Under the pieces are notes generated by a model that saw only the letters and a program-made list of their open reading frames with translations, did not search any database and was not told the origin of the DNA. A program made the translations under genes and the position numbers. A stretch of 64,000 bases of DNA. Source: Neorhizobium populisoli. Its GTDB lineage: Bacteria > Pseudomonadota > Alphaproteobacteria > Rhizobiales > Rhizobiaceae. The stretch is from contig NZ_JAHYCB010000002.1 of the NCBI RefSeq assembly GCF_019430945.1, positions 124,001 to 188,000 on the forward strand. The letters are read 5' to 3'. This document shows, in pieces, positions 10,383-20,442 of this stretch (position 1 is the stretch's first letter; each line of letters opens with the position of its first letter).

Positions 10383-11480
10383 ATGAAAAACCATTTGCTC
10401 AGCCTCGCCGCAGCCCTGGCCGCGTCCGCCTTCGCCGCCACCGCTGCCTTCGCGCAGGAAAAGGAAGTCCACGTCTATAACTGGTCGGACTATATCGACG
10501 AATCGATCCTGGCGGATTTCACCAAGGAAACCGGCATCAAGGTCGTCTACGATGTCTTCGACAGCAACGACATCCTGGAAACCAAGCTGCTTGCCGGCGG
10601 CTCCGGTTACGACGTCGTGGTGCCGACCGCGCCCTTCCTCTCCCGCCAGATTGCGGCGGGCGTCTTCCAGAAGCTCGACAAGTCCAAGCTGCCGAACCTT
10701 ACCAACCTGTGGCCGCAGATCACCGAGCGGCTCGCCAAGTATGACCCCGGCAATCAATATGCCGTGAACTACATGTGGGGCACGACCGGCATCGGCTTCA
10801 ACGTCGACAAGGTCAAGAAAGCGCTCGGCGACGTGCCGCTCGACAGCTGGGATATCATCTTCAAGCCGGAAAACGCCAAGAAGCTGAAGGCCTGCGGCCT
10901 CAACATCCTCGATGCGTCCGACGAGACCTTCGCGATTGCGATGAACTACATCGGCAAGAACCCGGACAGCAAGGAAACCAAAGATCTCGAAGCCGGCGGC
11001 AAAGTCTATTCGGGCATCCGTCCTTACGCCAAGACCTTCAATTCCTCGGCCTATATCGATGACCTCGCCAATGGCGATATCTGCATGACGATCGGCTGGT
11101 CGGGCGACATCGTCCAGGCCAAGACCCGGGCGGAAGAAGCCAAGAACAATGTCAACATCGACTTCATCATCCCGAAGGAAGGCACATACATGTGGTTCGA
11201 CAACCTCGCGATCCCCAAGGACGCGAAACATGTCGACGAAGCGCATGCCTTCATCAACTACCTGATGAAGCCGGAAGTCATCGCCAAGGCTTCTAACTAC
11301 GTCCAATATGCCAACGGTAACCTTGCTTCGCAGAAATTCATCGACAAGTCCGTTCTGGACAATCCGAACATCTACCCGCCGGAAGATGTCGTGAAGAAGC
11401 TCTTCACCATCTCCGCCTACGGACCCAAGGAACAGCGCGTTCTGAACCGGGTCTGGACCCAGATCAAGACCGGCAAGTAA
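10383..11480 (+). CDS. potF: putrescine/spermidine ABC transporter substrate-binding protein
   Basis: The periplasmic polyamine-binding protein of a PotFGHI-type importer, 365 residues. A Sec signal peptide spans about residues 1-24 (hydrophobic core, AFA-QE cleavage). The mature N-terminus, VHVYNWSDYIDE, is the family hallmark, and binding-site stretches such as YMWGTTGIGFN are intact. ATG follows GGAGAG at 4 bases. It heads the four-gene operon; a strong hairpin after it would leave more binding protein mRNA than transporter mRNA. Exact polyamine preference is inferred from family. Confidence 0.92.
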   Translation: MKNHLLSLAAALAASAFAATAAFAQEKEVHVYNWSDYIDESILADFTKETGIKVVYDVFDSNDILETKLLAGGSGYDVVVPTAPFLSRQIAAGVFQKLDKSKLPNLTNLWPQITERLAKYDPGNQYAVNYMWGTTGIGFNVDKVKKALGDVPLDSWDIIFKPENAKKLKACGLNILDASDETFAIAMNYIGKNPDSKETKDLEAGGKVYSGIRPYAKTFNSSAYIDDLANGDICMTIGWSGDIVQAKTRAEEAKNNVNIDFIIPKEGTYMWFDNLAIPKDAKHVDEAHAFINYLMKPEVIAKASNYVQYANGNLASQKFIDKSVLDNPNIYPPEDVVKKLFTISAYGPKEQRVLNRVWTQIKTGK

Positions 11481-11487
11481 TCGACAT

Positions 11488-11513
11488 CGGGGCAGGCCGC
11501 AAAGCCTGCCCCG
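11488..11513 (+). terminator. potF-potG intergenic hairpin
   Basis: CGGGGCAGGC, loop CGCAAA, GCCTGCCCCG: a perfect 10-bp stem 7 bases after potF. No strong T run follows, so it may stabilise the upstream mRNA or partly terminate, as is common after binding-protein genes. Confidence 0.6.
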
Positions 11514-11553
11514 AATGCTTTTGATGTTGTAATTGGGCGAAAAGGGCTGGGGC

Positions 11554-12711
11554 ATGGCTAAATCACTTGGACCGGTAAAGCGTAAATTCTCACCCTGGAC
11601 CGATCCTTCGGCCGTGCCCTTCATCCGCTTCGAAAACGTCACCAAGCGTTTCGGCACGTTCACCGCCGTCAACGACCTGACGCTCGATATCTACGAGCGC
11701 GAATTCTTCTCGCTGCTCGGTCCCTCCGGCTGCGGCAAGACGACCCTCATGCGCATGCTGGCCGGCTTCGAAGAGCCGACGTCGGGCCGCATCCTGCTGC
11801 AGGGAAAGGATATTTCCGGCGTGCCGCCCTATCGCCGGCCGACCAACATGATGTTCCAGTCCTATGCTCTTTTCCCGCATATGTCTGTCGAGAAGAACAT
11901 CGCCTTCGGCCTCGAGCAGGACAATCTGCCGAAGGGCGAAATCTCGGCCCGCGTCGAGGAAATGCTGAAACTCGTCAAGCTCGATCAATTCGCCAAGCGC
12001 AAGCCGGCACAGCTTTCCGGCGGCCAGCGCCAGCGCGTGGCGCTCGCCCGTTCGCTCGCCAAGCGCCCGAAGGTGCTGCTGCTCGACGAACCGCTCGGCG
12101 CGCTCGACAAGAAGCTGCGCGAGGAAACCCAGTTCGAACTGATGGATATCCAGCACACGCTGGGCCTGACCTTCCTGATTGTCACCCATGACCAGGAAGA
12201 GGCGATGACCGTGTCCGACCGCATCGCTGTGATGGACAAGGGCATCATCATGCAGGTGGCGACGCCGGCGGAAATCTACGAGGCGCCGAGCAGCCGTTAC
12301 GTTGCGGATTTCATCGGCGACATCAACATCCTCGAAGGCACGATCTCGAAGACCGAGGCGGCACTCGGCGCGCCCGGCGCGATCCACATCGACAGCGATG
12401 GCATCGCCGTCAAGGTGGAGCAGGAATGCCAGGCGGTACAAGGCGACAAGGTCGCTTTCGCCGTCCGCCCGGAAAAGGTCCGCATCTCGCCGGAACAGCC
12501 GGCCGATACCTCCGTCAACGCGGTTTACGGCGAGGTCTGGGACATCGGTTATCTCGGCGACTTCTCGGTCTTCCTCGTCCGCACGGCGGATGGCCGCATC
12601 GTCCGTGCCGCGCAGGCAAACGTCTCGCGTCTCGTCGACCGGCCGATCACGTTCGGCGACATGGTGTGGCTGACCTGGTCGGCGGATGCCGGCCTCGTGC
12701 TGACACGCTGA
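11554..12711 (+). CDS. potG: polyamine ABC transporter ATP-binding protein
   Basis: The cytosolic ATPase of the polyamine importer, 385 residues. Walker A GPSGCGKTT, Q-loop MMFQSYALFPHMSV, signature LSGGQRQRVALARS, Walker B VLLLDEPLGALD and the H-loop VTHDQEEAM are all intact. The C-terminal third is the TOBE/OB regulatory domain usual in this subfamily. An in-frame TTG 21 bases upstream is possible, but ATG 11554 fits homologue N-termini better. It lies 73 bases after potF. Confidence 0.92.
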   Translation: MAKSLGPVKRKFSPWTDPSAVPFIRFENVTKRFGTFTAVNDLTLDIYEREFFSLLGPSGCGKTTLMRMLAGFEEPTSGRILLQGKDISGVPPYRRPTNMMFQSYALFPHMSVEKNIAFGLEQDNLPKGEISARVEEMLKLVKLDQFAKRKPAQLSGGQRQRVALARSLAKRPKVLLLDEPLGALDKKLREETQFELMDIQHTLGLTFLIVTHDQEEAMTVSDRIAVMDKGIIMQVATPAEIYEAPSSRYVADFIGDINILEGTISKTEAALGAPGAIHIDSDGIAVKVEQECQAVQGDKVAFAVRPEKVRISPEQPADTSVNAVYGEVWDIGYLGDFSVFLVRTADGRIVRAAQANVSRLVDRPITFGDMVWLTWSADAGLVLTR

Positions 12712-12723
12712 GGGGAGAAGGAA

Positions 12724-13641
12724 ATGGCAACCGTTTCCGAACCCCAGACCGGCGATCGCTCCAACCCGGCCCGCTGGCTGGTCGTCGCCATCCCCTATAT
12801 CTGGCTGCTGCTTTTCTTCGCGGTACCCTTCCTGATCATCCTGAAGATCTCCTTCTCGGATACGGCGATCTCCATTCCGCCCTATACGCCGGTCTTCGAA
12901 GGTTTCGGCGCGATCGGCGATTACCTCTCGCAGCTGGATTTCGAGAACTATCTGTTCCTGACCGACGATCCGCTGTATTTCCAGGCCTATATCTCCTCAC
13001 TCCGGATCGCGCTCATCTCGACCTTTCTGCTGCTGCTGATCGGTTATCCGATGGCGCTCGCAATGGCGCGCGCGCCATCGTCGATCCGGCCGACGCTGGT
13101 CATGCTGGTCATCCTGCCGTTCTGGACGTCGTTCCTGATCCGCGTCTATGCCTGGATCGGCATCCTCAAGCCGGACGGCCTGCTGACGCTGCTCCTGCAG
13201 ACCATCGGCCTGATGGGACCGGACGACCAGGTGCAGATTTTCCGCACTGACTACGCCGTCTTCATCGGCATCGTATATTCCTACCTGCCGTTCATGGTCC
13301 TGCCGCTCTATGCGGCACTAGAGAAGATGGACAATACGCTTTTGGAGGCCGCAAGCGATCTCGGGTGCCCGCCCTGGAAGGCTTTCTGGAAAATCACTTT
13401 CCCGCTGTCCTTGCCGGGCGTCATCGCCGGTTCGATGATCTGCTTCATCCCGATCACCGGCGAATTCGTCATTCCGGACCTGCTCGGCGGCGCAGATACG
13501 CTGATGATCGGCAAGACCCTGTGGACCGAGTTCTTCAGCAACCGCGACTGGCCGCTCGCCTCCGCCGTGGCGGTGGTGCTGCTGCTGATGCTTGTGGTGC
13601 CGATCGCCATCTTCCAGAACCAGCAGAAGAAGGTGGCGTGA
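12724..13641 (+). CDS. potH: polyamine ABC transporter permease
   Basis: An inner-membrane permease of 305 residues with six predicted membrane segments, the first at about residues 20-42. The EAA-type cytoplasmic loop that contacts the ATPase is seen as EAASDLGCPPWKAFWKITFPLS. ATG follows GGGGAGAAGG, 12 bases after the potG stop. One base separates its stop from potI, so translation is probably coupled. Confidence 0.92.
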   Translation: MATVSEPQTGDRSNPARWLVVAIPYIWLLLFFAVPFLIILKISFSDTAISIPPYTPVFEGFGAIGDYLSQLDFENYLFLTDDPLYFQAYISSLRIALISTFLLLLIGYPMALAMARAPSSIRPTLVMLVILPFWTSFLIRVYAWIGILKPDGLLTLLLQTIGLMGPDDQVQIFRTDYAVFIGIVYSYLPFMVLPLYAALEKMDNTLLEAASDLGCPPWKAFWKITFPLSLPGVIAGSMICFIPITGEFVIPDLLGGADTLMIGKTLWTEFFSNRDWPLASAVAVVLLLMLVVPIAIFQNQQKKVA

Positions 13642-13642
13642 G

Positions 13643-14458
13643 ATGAAGTCACATCGTTTCGACGCGACCGTCCTGACCCTCGGTTTCGCCTTCCTCTATA
13701 TCCCGATCATCATCCTGGTCGTCTATTCGTTCAACGCATCTCGGCTCGTTACCGTCTGGGGCGGCTTCTCGCTCAACTGGTACACGACCATGTGGTCTAA
13801 CGAGGGATTGATGGATGCCGCCTGGGTGACGGCGCGGGTCGGCGTGATCAGCGCGACGCTCGGCACCATCCTCGGCACACTGGCGGCGCTGACGCTCGTC
13901 CGTTTCGTCAGGTTCCCGGGCCGGATGCTGTTTTCCGGGATGATATACGCGCCGCTCGTCATGCCGGAAGTCATTACCGGCCTTTCGATGCTGCTGCTCT
14001 TCGTGGCGCTCGGTATCGACCGCGGCTTCTGGACGGTGATCATCGCGCACACGACCTTTACCATGTGCTACGTGGCGATTGTCGTGCAATCGCGGCTGCT
14101 GACCTTCGACCGCAGCCTGGAAGAGGCGGCACTCGATCTCGGCTGCCCACCGGTCAAGACCTTCTTCAAGATCACCCTGCCACTGATCATGCCGGCTGTC
14201 GTCGCGGGCTGGATGCTCGCCTTCACCCTGTCGCTCGACGACTTGGTGATTGCAAGCTTCAACACCGGACCGGGTGCAACGACGCTGCCGATCAAGATCT
14301 ATTCGCAGGTCCGTCTTGGCGTGACGCCGGAAATCAACGCGATCTGCACCATCCTGATCGGTCTCGTGACGCTCGGCGTCATCGCCACCTCGATCAGCAC
14401 CAAGCGGACCGAACTGCGCCGCATCCGCGACGAACACGAGGCCGCCCGCGGAGCGTGA
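13643..14458 (+). CDS. potI: polyamine ABC transporter permease
   Basis: The second permease of the importer, 271 residues with six membrane segments. Its EAA loop reads EEAALDLGCPPVKTFFKITLPL. The ATG at 13643 is one base after the potH stop; a longer upstream frame overlaps potH and is unlikely. It ends 13 bases before the convergent AsmA gene. With potFGH it forms a complete uptake system, which fits the polyamine catabolic genes at 35.9-39.9 kb. Confidence 0.92.
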   Translation: MKSHRFDATVLTLGFAFLYIPIIILVVYSFNASRLVTVWGGFSLNWYTTMWSNEGLMDAAWVTARVGVISATLGTILGTLAALTLVRFVRFPGRMLFSGMIYAPLVMPEVITGLSMLLLFVALGIDRGFWTVIIAHTTFTMCYVAIVVQSRLLTFDRSLEEAALDLGCPPVKTFFKITLPLIMPAVVAGWMLAFTLSLDDLVIASFNTGPGATTLPIKIYSQVRLGVTPEINAICTILIGLVTLGVIATSISTKRTELRRIRDEHEAARGA

Positions 14459-14471
14459 GCACCGGACAGGT

Positions 14472-16340
14472 TTATGGCGTGGGTTTCGCAGGCGCCTGCG
14501 AGATCGGCCAGAGCACCGGGTCCGGCCATGAACCGCCGATAAAGGTTGCGAATGCAGCCGCTTCTTCGCCGGCTGGCCTGAAGGCGGCGGAAAGTGCGAG
14601 ACTGTTGCTGGCGTAAGGAATGACGCCGGAAAGGCTGAGCGCGCCTTCGCTTCCGACGATCTGCCCTTCCCTGATATCGGCCGATCCATTTGAAAGTGAC
14701 GCGGCAATAGTCATGCTATCGAAGGGAAACTGACCTTTGCCGGCTTCGCTCAAGGCAAAATAGGGCTTTTGCGCAGCAAGCTTGCGGATGCCGGAAATAT
14801 CGACACCCTGCAGCACGCCACGCCCCGCCTTCAGCCGGATGTCGCCTGCCGCATTCTGCCATGCCTCGCGGGTCATCGGCCGGTCAATATCCAGCACCAG
14901 TTCCAGGGATCCACGACCATTCGGCAATGGTCCCGGAAGCGCCAGCTGTTTGACGATCGAACCCAGATCGGCGTCGTGTATGTCGAGCCGCAAACCAACG
15001 CCGCCCTCCGCGCTGCTTCCCTTGATGGTCGCAATGCGGCCGGTCAGCCTGCCGCTCTCGAAATCGCTGTCGACGATGTCGATGCGCGATTGATCGGCCG
15101 TGCTCATGACGCTGATCGCAGCCTCGGAAAGCTGGAATGGGCCGAGCATTGCCTGTTGGGCGGAGAGGCGCATGTCCAGATCGAGCAAGGTGCGCAATCC
15201 TGCGCCAGGCGACGCAGACCCGAGTGCCCGAGGTGCTACGGCGGCAAGCACGCCGGAAAAATCCAGCTGATCGAAGGCGAGCGTTCCCGTCAGCCGCGGG
15301 GCCCGGCCCGGTATCGTGACGAGGTCCAGAATGCCGCTCGCTTTGGCATCGTTGAGGGCAAGGCTTAAATCGTCGAACCGAAGGGCGTTGTCGTTGGTGA
15401 CAAGCCGGGCTTCGAACGAAAGCTTTTTCAGCCGCTCTGCACCGGGGAAATCCAGCCCGGACCATGCCCGCATGGCGACGAGGTCAGGGATTTCCAACTC
15501 CGCTTCACCGGAAAGGTAGGGCTGGGTGGTAAAATCAATCGATCCATCAAAACGACCCTGAAAAAGCTCGGATCGCAGAGTGCCGGTGGCCTGGCCGCTT
15601 CTGCCGGACAAGAGCAACAGCGGTTGTGTCGAGCTCGCATCAAGCGAAAGCCGGCGCCCGTTGACCTGGCCTGCGGCCTTGATTGCAATGCCATGGGAAA
15701 GCCACGGCCAATCGAACGAGCCCTGGACGGAGCGAATCTGCAAGGTTTGGCGGCTTGCAACATCGAAAACGGCCACCGTACCGTTGACGATCTCCACGGC
15801 GCCCATGCGCGCATCGGCATCGGAGGCCAACACCTGCCCGGAGCCGTCCGGCTTCACTTCGCGCACGGCCCGGCTCAGAATGCCGTCATTGGCCCAGTCG
15901 AGGCGCCCGTCGGCCTCCCGGATGACATGGATTTCCGGATCGGTCAGCCGAAAATCCTGAAACTCCGGCTTGCCGATCAAGGCGCGGAAAACATCGAACG
16001 AGGCCGAGAGACTGGCGACCTGCCCGAGCAGCACGTCCTTGCCGTCCTGCTTCTTGCGTACGGTGATATCGCGAAGCGTCACGCGCGGCTTTGGCCAGAA
16101 ACGGATATCCGGCGCGCCGGCGATGGTCACTTCATGGCCGGTCCATCGGGCCACCGCCCGCTCCATGTTTTCGCGAACCAGTGTCGAGGATATGAGGAAC
16201 GGCGCAAGCGCCTGGAACAGCACGAGAATGCACAGCACGACGCCGGCAATGATCAGCGCGCGTTTTGAGCGCCTGCCAAGCGGGCGGCCGAAATTTTTCC
16301 GCAAATGTGCAAACCCGTTTCTCAGCATGGTACCGCGCAT
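14472..16340 (-). CDS. AsmA-family protein
   Basis: A 622-residue inner-membrane-anchored protein of the AsmA superfamily, members of which are implicated in outer-membrane phospholipid transport and assembly. An N-terminal membrane segment (IIAGVVLCILVLFQALAPFL) is followed by a long beta-rich periplasmic region and the typical C-terminal AsmA repeat (GRGSLELVLDIDRPMTREAW...GRGVLQGVDISGIRK). Starts at 16340 or 16328 (MRGT or MLRN) are equally plausible; further upstream codons read through a region with no coding look. No partner genes. Confidence 0.8.
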   Translation of the reverse strand: MRGTMLRNGFAHLRKNFGRPLGRRSKRALIIAGVVLCILVLFQALAPFLISSTLVRENMERAVARWTGHEVTIAGAPDIRFWPKPRVTLRDITVRKKQDGKDVLLGQVASLSASFDVFRALIGKPEFQDFRLTDPEIHVIREADGRLDWANDGILSRAVREVKPDGSGQVLASDADARMGAVEIVNGTVAVFDVASRQTLQIRSVQGSFDWPWLSHGIAIKAAGQVNGRRLSLDASSTQPLLLLSGRSGQATGTLRSELFQGRFDGSIDFTTQPYLSGEAELEIPDLVAMRAWSGLDFPGAERLKKLSFEARLVTNDNALRFDDLSLALNDAKASGILDLVTIPGRAPRLTGTLAFDQLDFSGVLAAVAPRALGSASPGAGLRTLLDLDMRLSAQQAMLGPFQLSEAAISVMSTADQSRIDIVDSDFESGRLTGRIATIKGSSAEGGVGLRLDIHDADLGSIVKQLALPGPLPNGRGSLELVLDIDRPMTREAWQNAAGDIRLKAGRGVLQGVDISGIRKLAAQKPYFALSEAGKGQFPFDSMTIAASLSNGSADIREGQIVGSEGALSLSGVIPYASNSLALSAAFRPAGEEAAAFATFIGGSWPDPVLWPISQAPAKPTP

Positions 16341-16537
16341 ATAGGAATTGCAGGTATGGCGCAAACAGGGGCCTGGAAGTCCCCCGGTTGTCCTCTTTAT
16401 CCTGCATTGCAACATGCTATACAGGCCAGAGGATTTTGCCTGATTTCGGGCCTGAAGTTGGGTGAGTGAGGAAAATGACGCGTCTTCCATTTCCGGTCTT
16501 GGCCGGAGGCCAAGGAAGAGCGGATTGGGAGGATTGA

Positions 16538-18490
<1,953 letters not shown>

Positions 18491-18700
18491 TTTTTGCTAT
18501 CGAAGGATGTGGACATGTATCATTTGATAACAGACCTGACATAAATTCCGAAAATCGGACGGTGTTTACGGCTTGTTAAGTCGCGTTGGTCAAAAGTGGA
18601 GCAACATGGTTTCGTCTCGTGTATGAAAGACCCGTAACCGCGAGTTTTCATAGACATGACGTCTCCTCCGACCCTCGTTGGACAGCATTAAATTTATAAA

Positions 18701-18725
18701 GGCAGCCTCGGCTGCCTTTTTTTTA
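18701..18725. terminator. bidirectional terminator
   Basis: AAGGCAGCC-tcg-GGCTGCCTT followed by a run of eight T. In the other direction the hairpin is followed by a TTTATAAATTT stretch, so it can also end the convergent iron permease transcript. The 18491-18700 stretch before it holds no open frame; it is long enough for a small RNA ending at this terminator. Confidence 0.85.
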
Positions 18726-18732
18726 TGCCGGA

Positions 18733-20400
18733 TCATCGCGCGCGATCGAGAGAGCGTGAAACGAACAGAACCGGGATCAGCCCTGCCGCGATGATGATGA
18801 TCGCCGCGACCGAGGAATCCTCGATTTTCGCTCGCGACGCATCCTCGTAAACCAGCGTCGCCAGCGTATTGAAGTTGAACGGCCGGAGCATGATCGTCGC
18901 CGAAAGCTCCTTCATCGTCTCGATGAACACGAAGAGGGCGGCGGTCAACAGGGCAGGGTGCATGTTGGGCAGAAGCACCGAGACAAGCGTCTGCCGCCGG
19001 TTGCGGCCAAGCGCGCGGGCGGCCATGTCGAGATGCGGCGAAAGCTTCTGGAAGCCGGCATCCAGGCTACCCTCCGCCATGGTCATGAACCGCACGGTGC
19101 AGGCATAAACGATGGCAAAGCCGGTGCCGGAAAGCAGCAGTCCGGTCGAGATGCCGAAATGGGTGCGCAGATATCCATCCAGCGCATTGTCGAAACCGGC
19201 CAGCGGGATCAGCACGCCGATCGCCAGCACCGTTCCCGGCACGCCGTAACCGTGCGAAGCGATGCGGCCAGCAAAACTAGCGAGCGGCGATTGTTCGCTG
19301 CGTGCGGCATAGGTCAGCACAAAGCCCAGCGTAACGGCGACGAGTGCAGCCGCGGCCGAAACCGCCATGCTGTTCCACAACGCTTCGACAAGCCGGGGAT
19401 CGGCAAACATATCCAGCCGGGCAAAGGCGAAGCGGCCGAGCACAGAGACCGGAATCAGAAAGCCGAAGATCAGCGGCAGTGCGCAGAGGGTCACCGCCAA
19501 TCCGCCCCTGGCGCCGGAAAGCCTTGGTCGCACGGCATTCTGCATGGTCGTCCGGTTGCCGGCGAAGCGTTGGCGTTGGCGGGCGCGTCGCTCGATGACG
19601 ATCAGCAGGGCCACGACGATCAGCATCACACTGGCGATCTGGGCCGCACCCGGCAGATTGCCGCGGTTGAGCCATGTATCGTAGATCGAAAAGGTCAGCG
19701 TGTTGACGCCGAGATATTCCACCGCGCCGATATCGTTCAGCGCCTCCATCATCACCAGCGTCAGACCGATCATGATCGCCGGCCGCGCCATCGGCATCTG
19801 CACCTTGAGAAAAACCCGGAGCGGCCCGGCGCCGAGCGTGCGAGCTACATCCGCCGCGGCGCGGCCCTGCATGGCAAACATCGAGCGGCAGGCGAGATAG
19901 ACATAAGGATAAAGCACCGAGGACAGCACGGTTACAGCGCCTCCGATCGATCGGATCTCCGGAAACCAGTAGTCCCGCGCCGAACGATACCCGAAAACCT
20001 GCCGGTACCAGGTTTGAACCGGGCCGGTGAAATCAAGGAATTCGCCGTAGGAATAGGCTGCGAGATAGGAAGGGATCGCCAGCGGCAGGACAAGTGCGGC
20101 CGAGAGCAGGCGCCTGCCCGGAAACTCGAAACTGGTGACCAGCCATGCCGAAAGAATGCCGAAAAAAGCCGTGACGGCTCCAATCATCAGCAGAAGCGAG
20201 AGCGTCCGGCCGGTGGCGCGCGGGATCACGTTGGCGACGATATGGCCCCAGGTATCATCGGCCCCGGAGGCCGCGATCCAGAAGATCGCCAGGATCGGCA
20301 GGACGACGACCGCGCCGATGCCCATGGCGAGCCATGAAAGGGAGCGGCCGGGCCGGCGCGCTTTCCGCGCGGACGCGGCGGATGTCCCTAAAACCTGCAA
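18733..20400 (-). CDS. iron(III) ABC transporter permease (FbpB/SfuB type)
   Basis: A fused double permease of 555 residues with about twelve membrane segments and two EAA-type loops (DVARTLGAGPLRVFLKVQMPMARP and MAARALGRNRRQTLVSVLLPNM), the organisation of FbpB/SfuB/FutB ferric iron permeases. The start is a TTG with GAGGAG 6 bases upstream, and that binding site lies in the 3' arm of a perfect hairpin. The matching iron-binding protein is 11 kb away (31503), and no ATPase is in the window. It follows a histidine kinase on the same strand by 42 bases. Confidence 0.85.
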   Translation of the reverse strand: MQVLGTSAASARKARRPGRSLSWLAMGIGAVVVLPILAIFWIAASGADDTWGHIVANVIPRATGRTLSLLLMIGAVTAFFGILSAWLVTSFEFPGRRLLSAALVLPLAIPSYLAAYSYGEFLDFTGPVQTWYRQVFGYRSARDYWFPEIRSIGGAVTVLSSVLYPYVYLACRSMFAMQGRAAADVARTLGAGPLRVFLKVQMPMARPAIMIGLTLVMMEALNDIGAVEYLGVNTLTFSIYDTWLNRGNLPGAAQIASVMLIVVALLIVIERRARQRQRFAGNRTTMQNAVRPRLSGARGGLAVTLCALPLIFGFLIPVSVLGRFAFARLDMFADPRLVEALWNSMAVSAAAALVAVTLGFVLTYAARSEQSPLASFAGRIASHGYGVPGTVLAIGVLIPLAGFDNALDGYLRTHFGISTGLLLSGTGFAIVYACTVRFMTMAEGSLDAGFQKLSPHLDMAARALGRNRRQTLVSVLLPNMHPALLTAALFVFIETMKELSATIMLRPFNFNTLATLVYEDASRAKIEDSSVAAIIIIAAGLIPVLFVSRSLDRAR

Positions 20401-20402
20401 GC

Positions 20403-20429
20403 AGCACTCCTCTTTCTCAGAGGAGTGCT
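20403..20429 (-). promoter_or_regulatory. hairpin masking iron permease ribosome-binding site
   Basis: On the minus strand the mRNA would read AGCACTCCTCT, loop GAGAA, AGAGGAGTGCT, two bases, then the TTG start. The stem is a perfect 11 bp, and the GAGGAG that must bind the ribosome is buried in it. No T run follows, so it is not a normal terminator. Inference: translational control, or partial protection, of the permease. Confidence 0.5.
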
Positions 20430-20442
20430 AACCGGCGCGATC

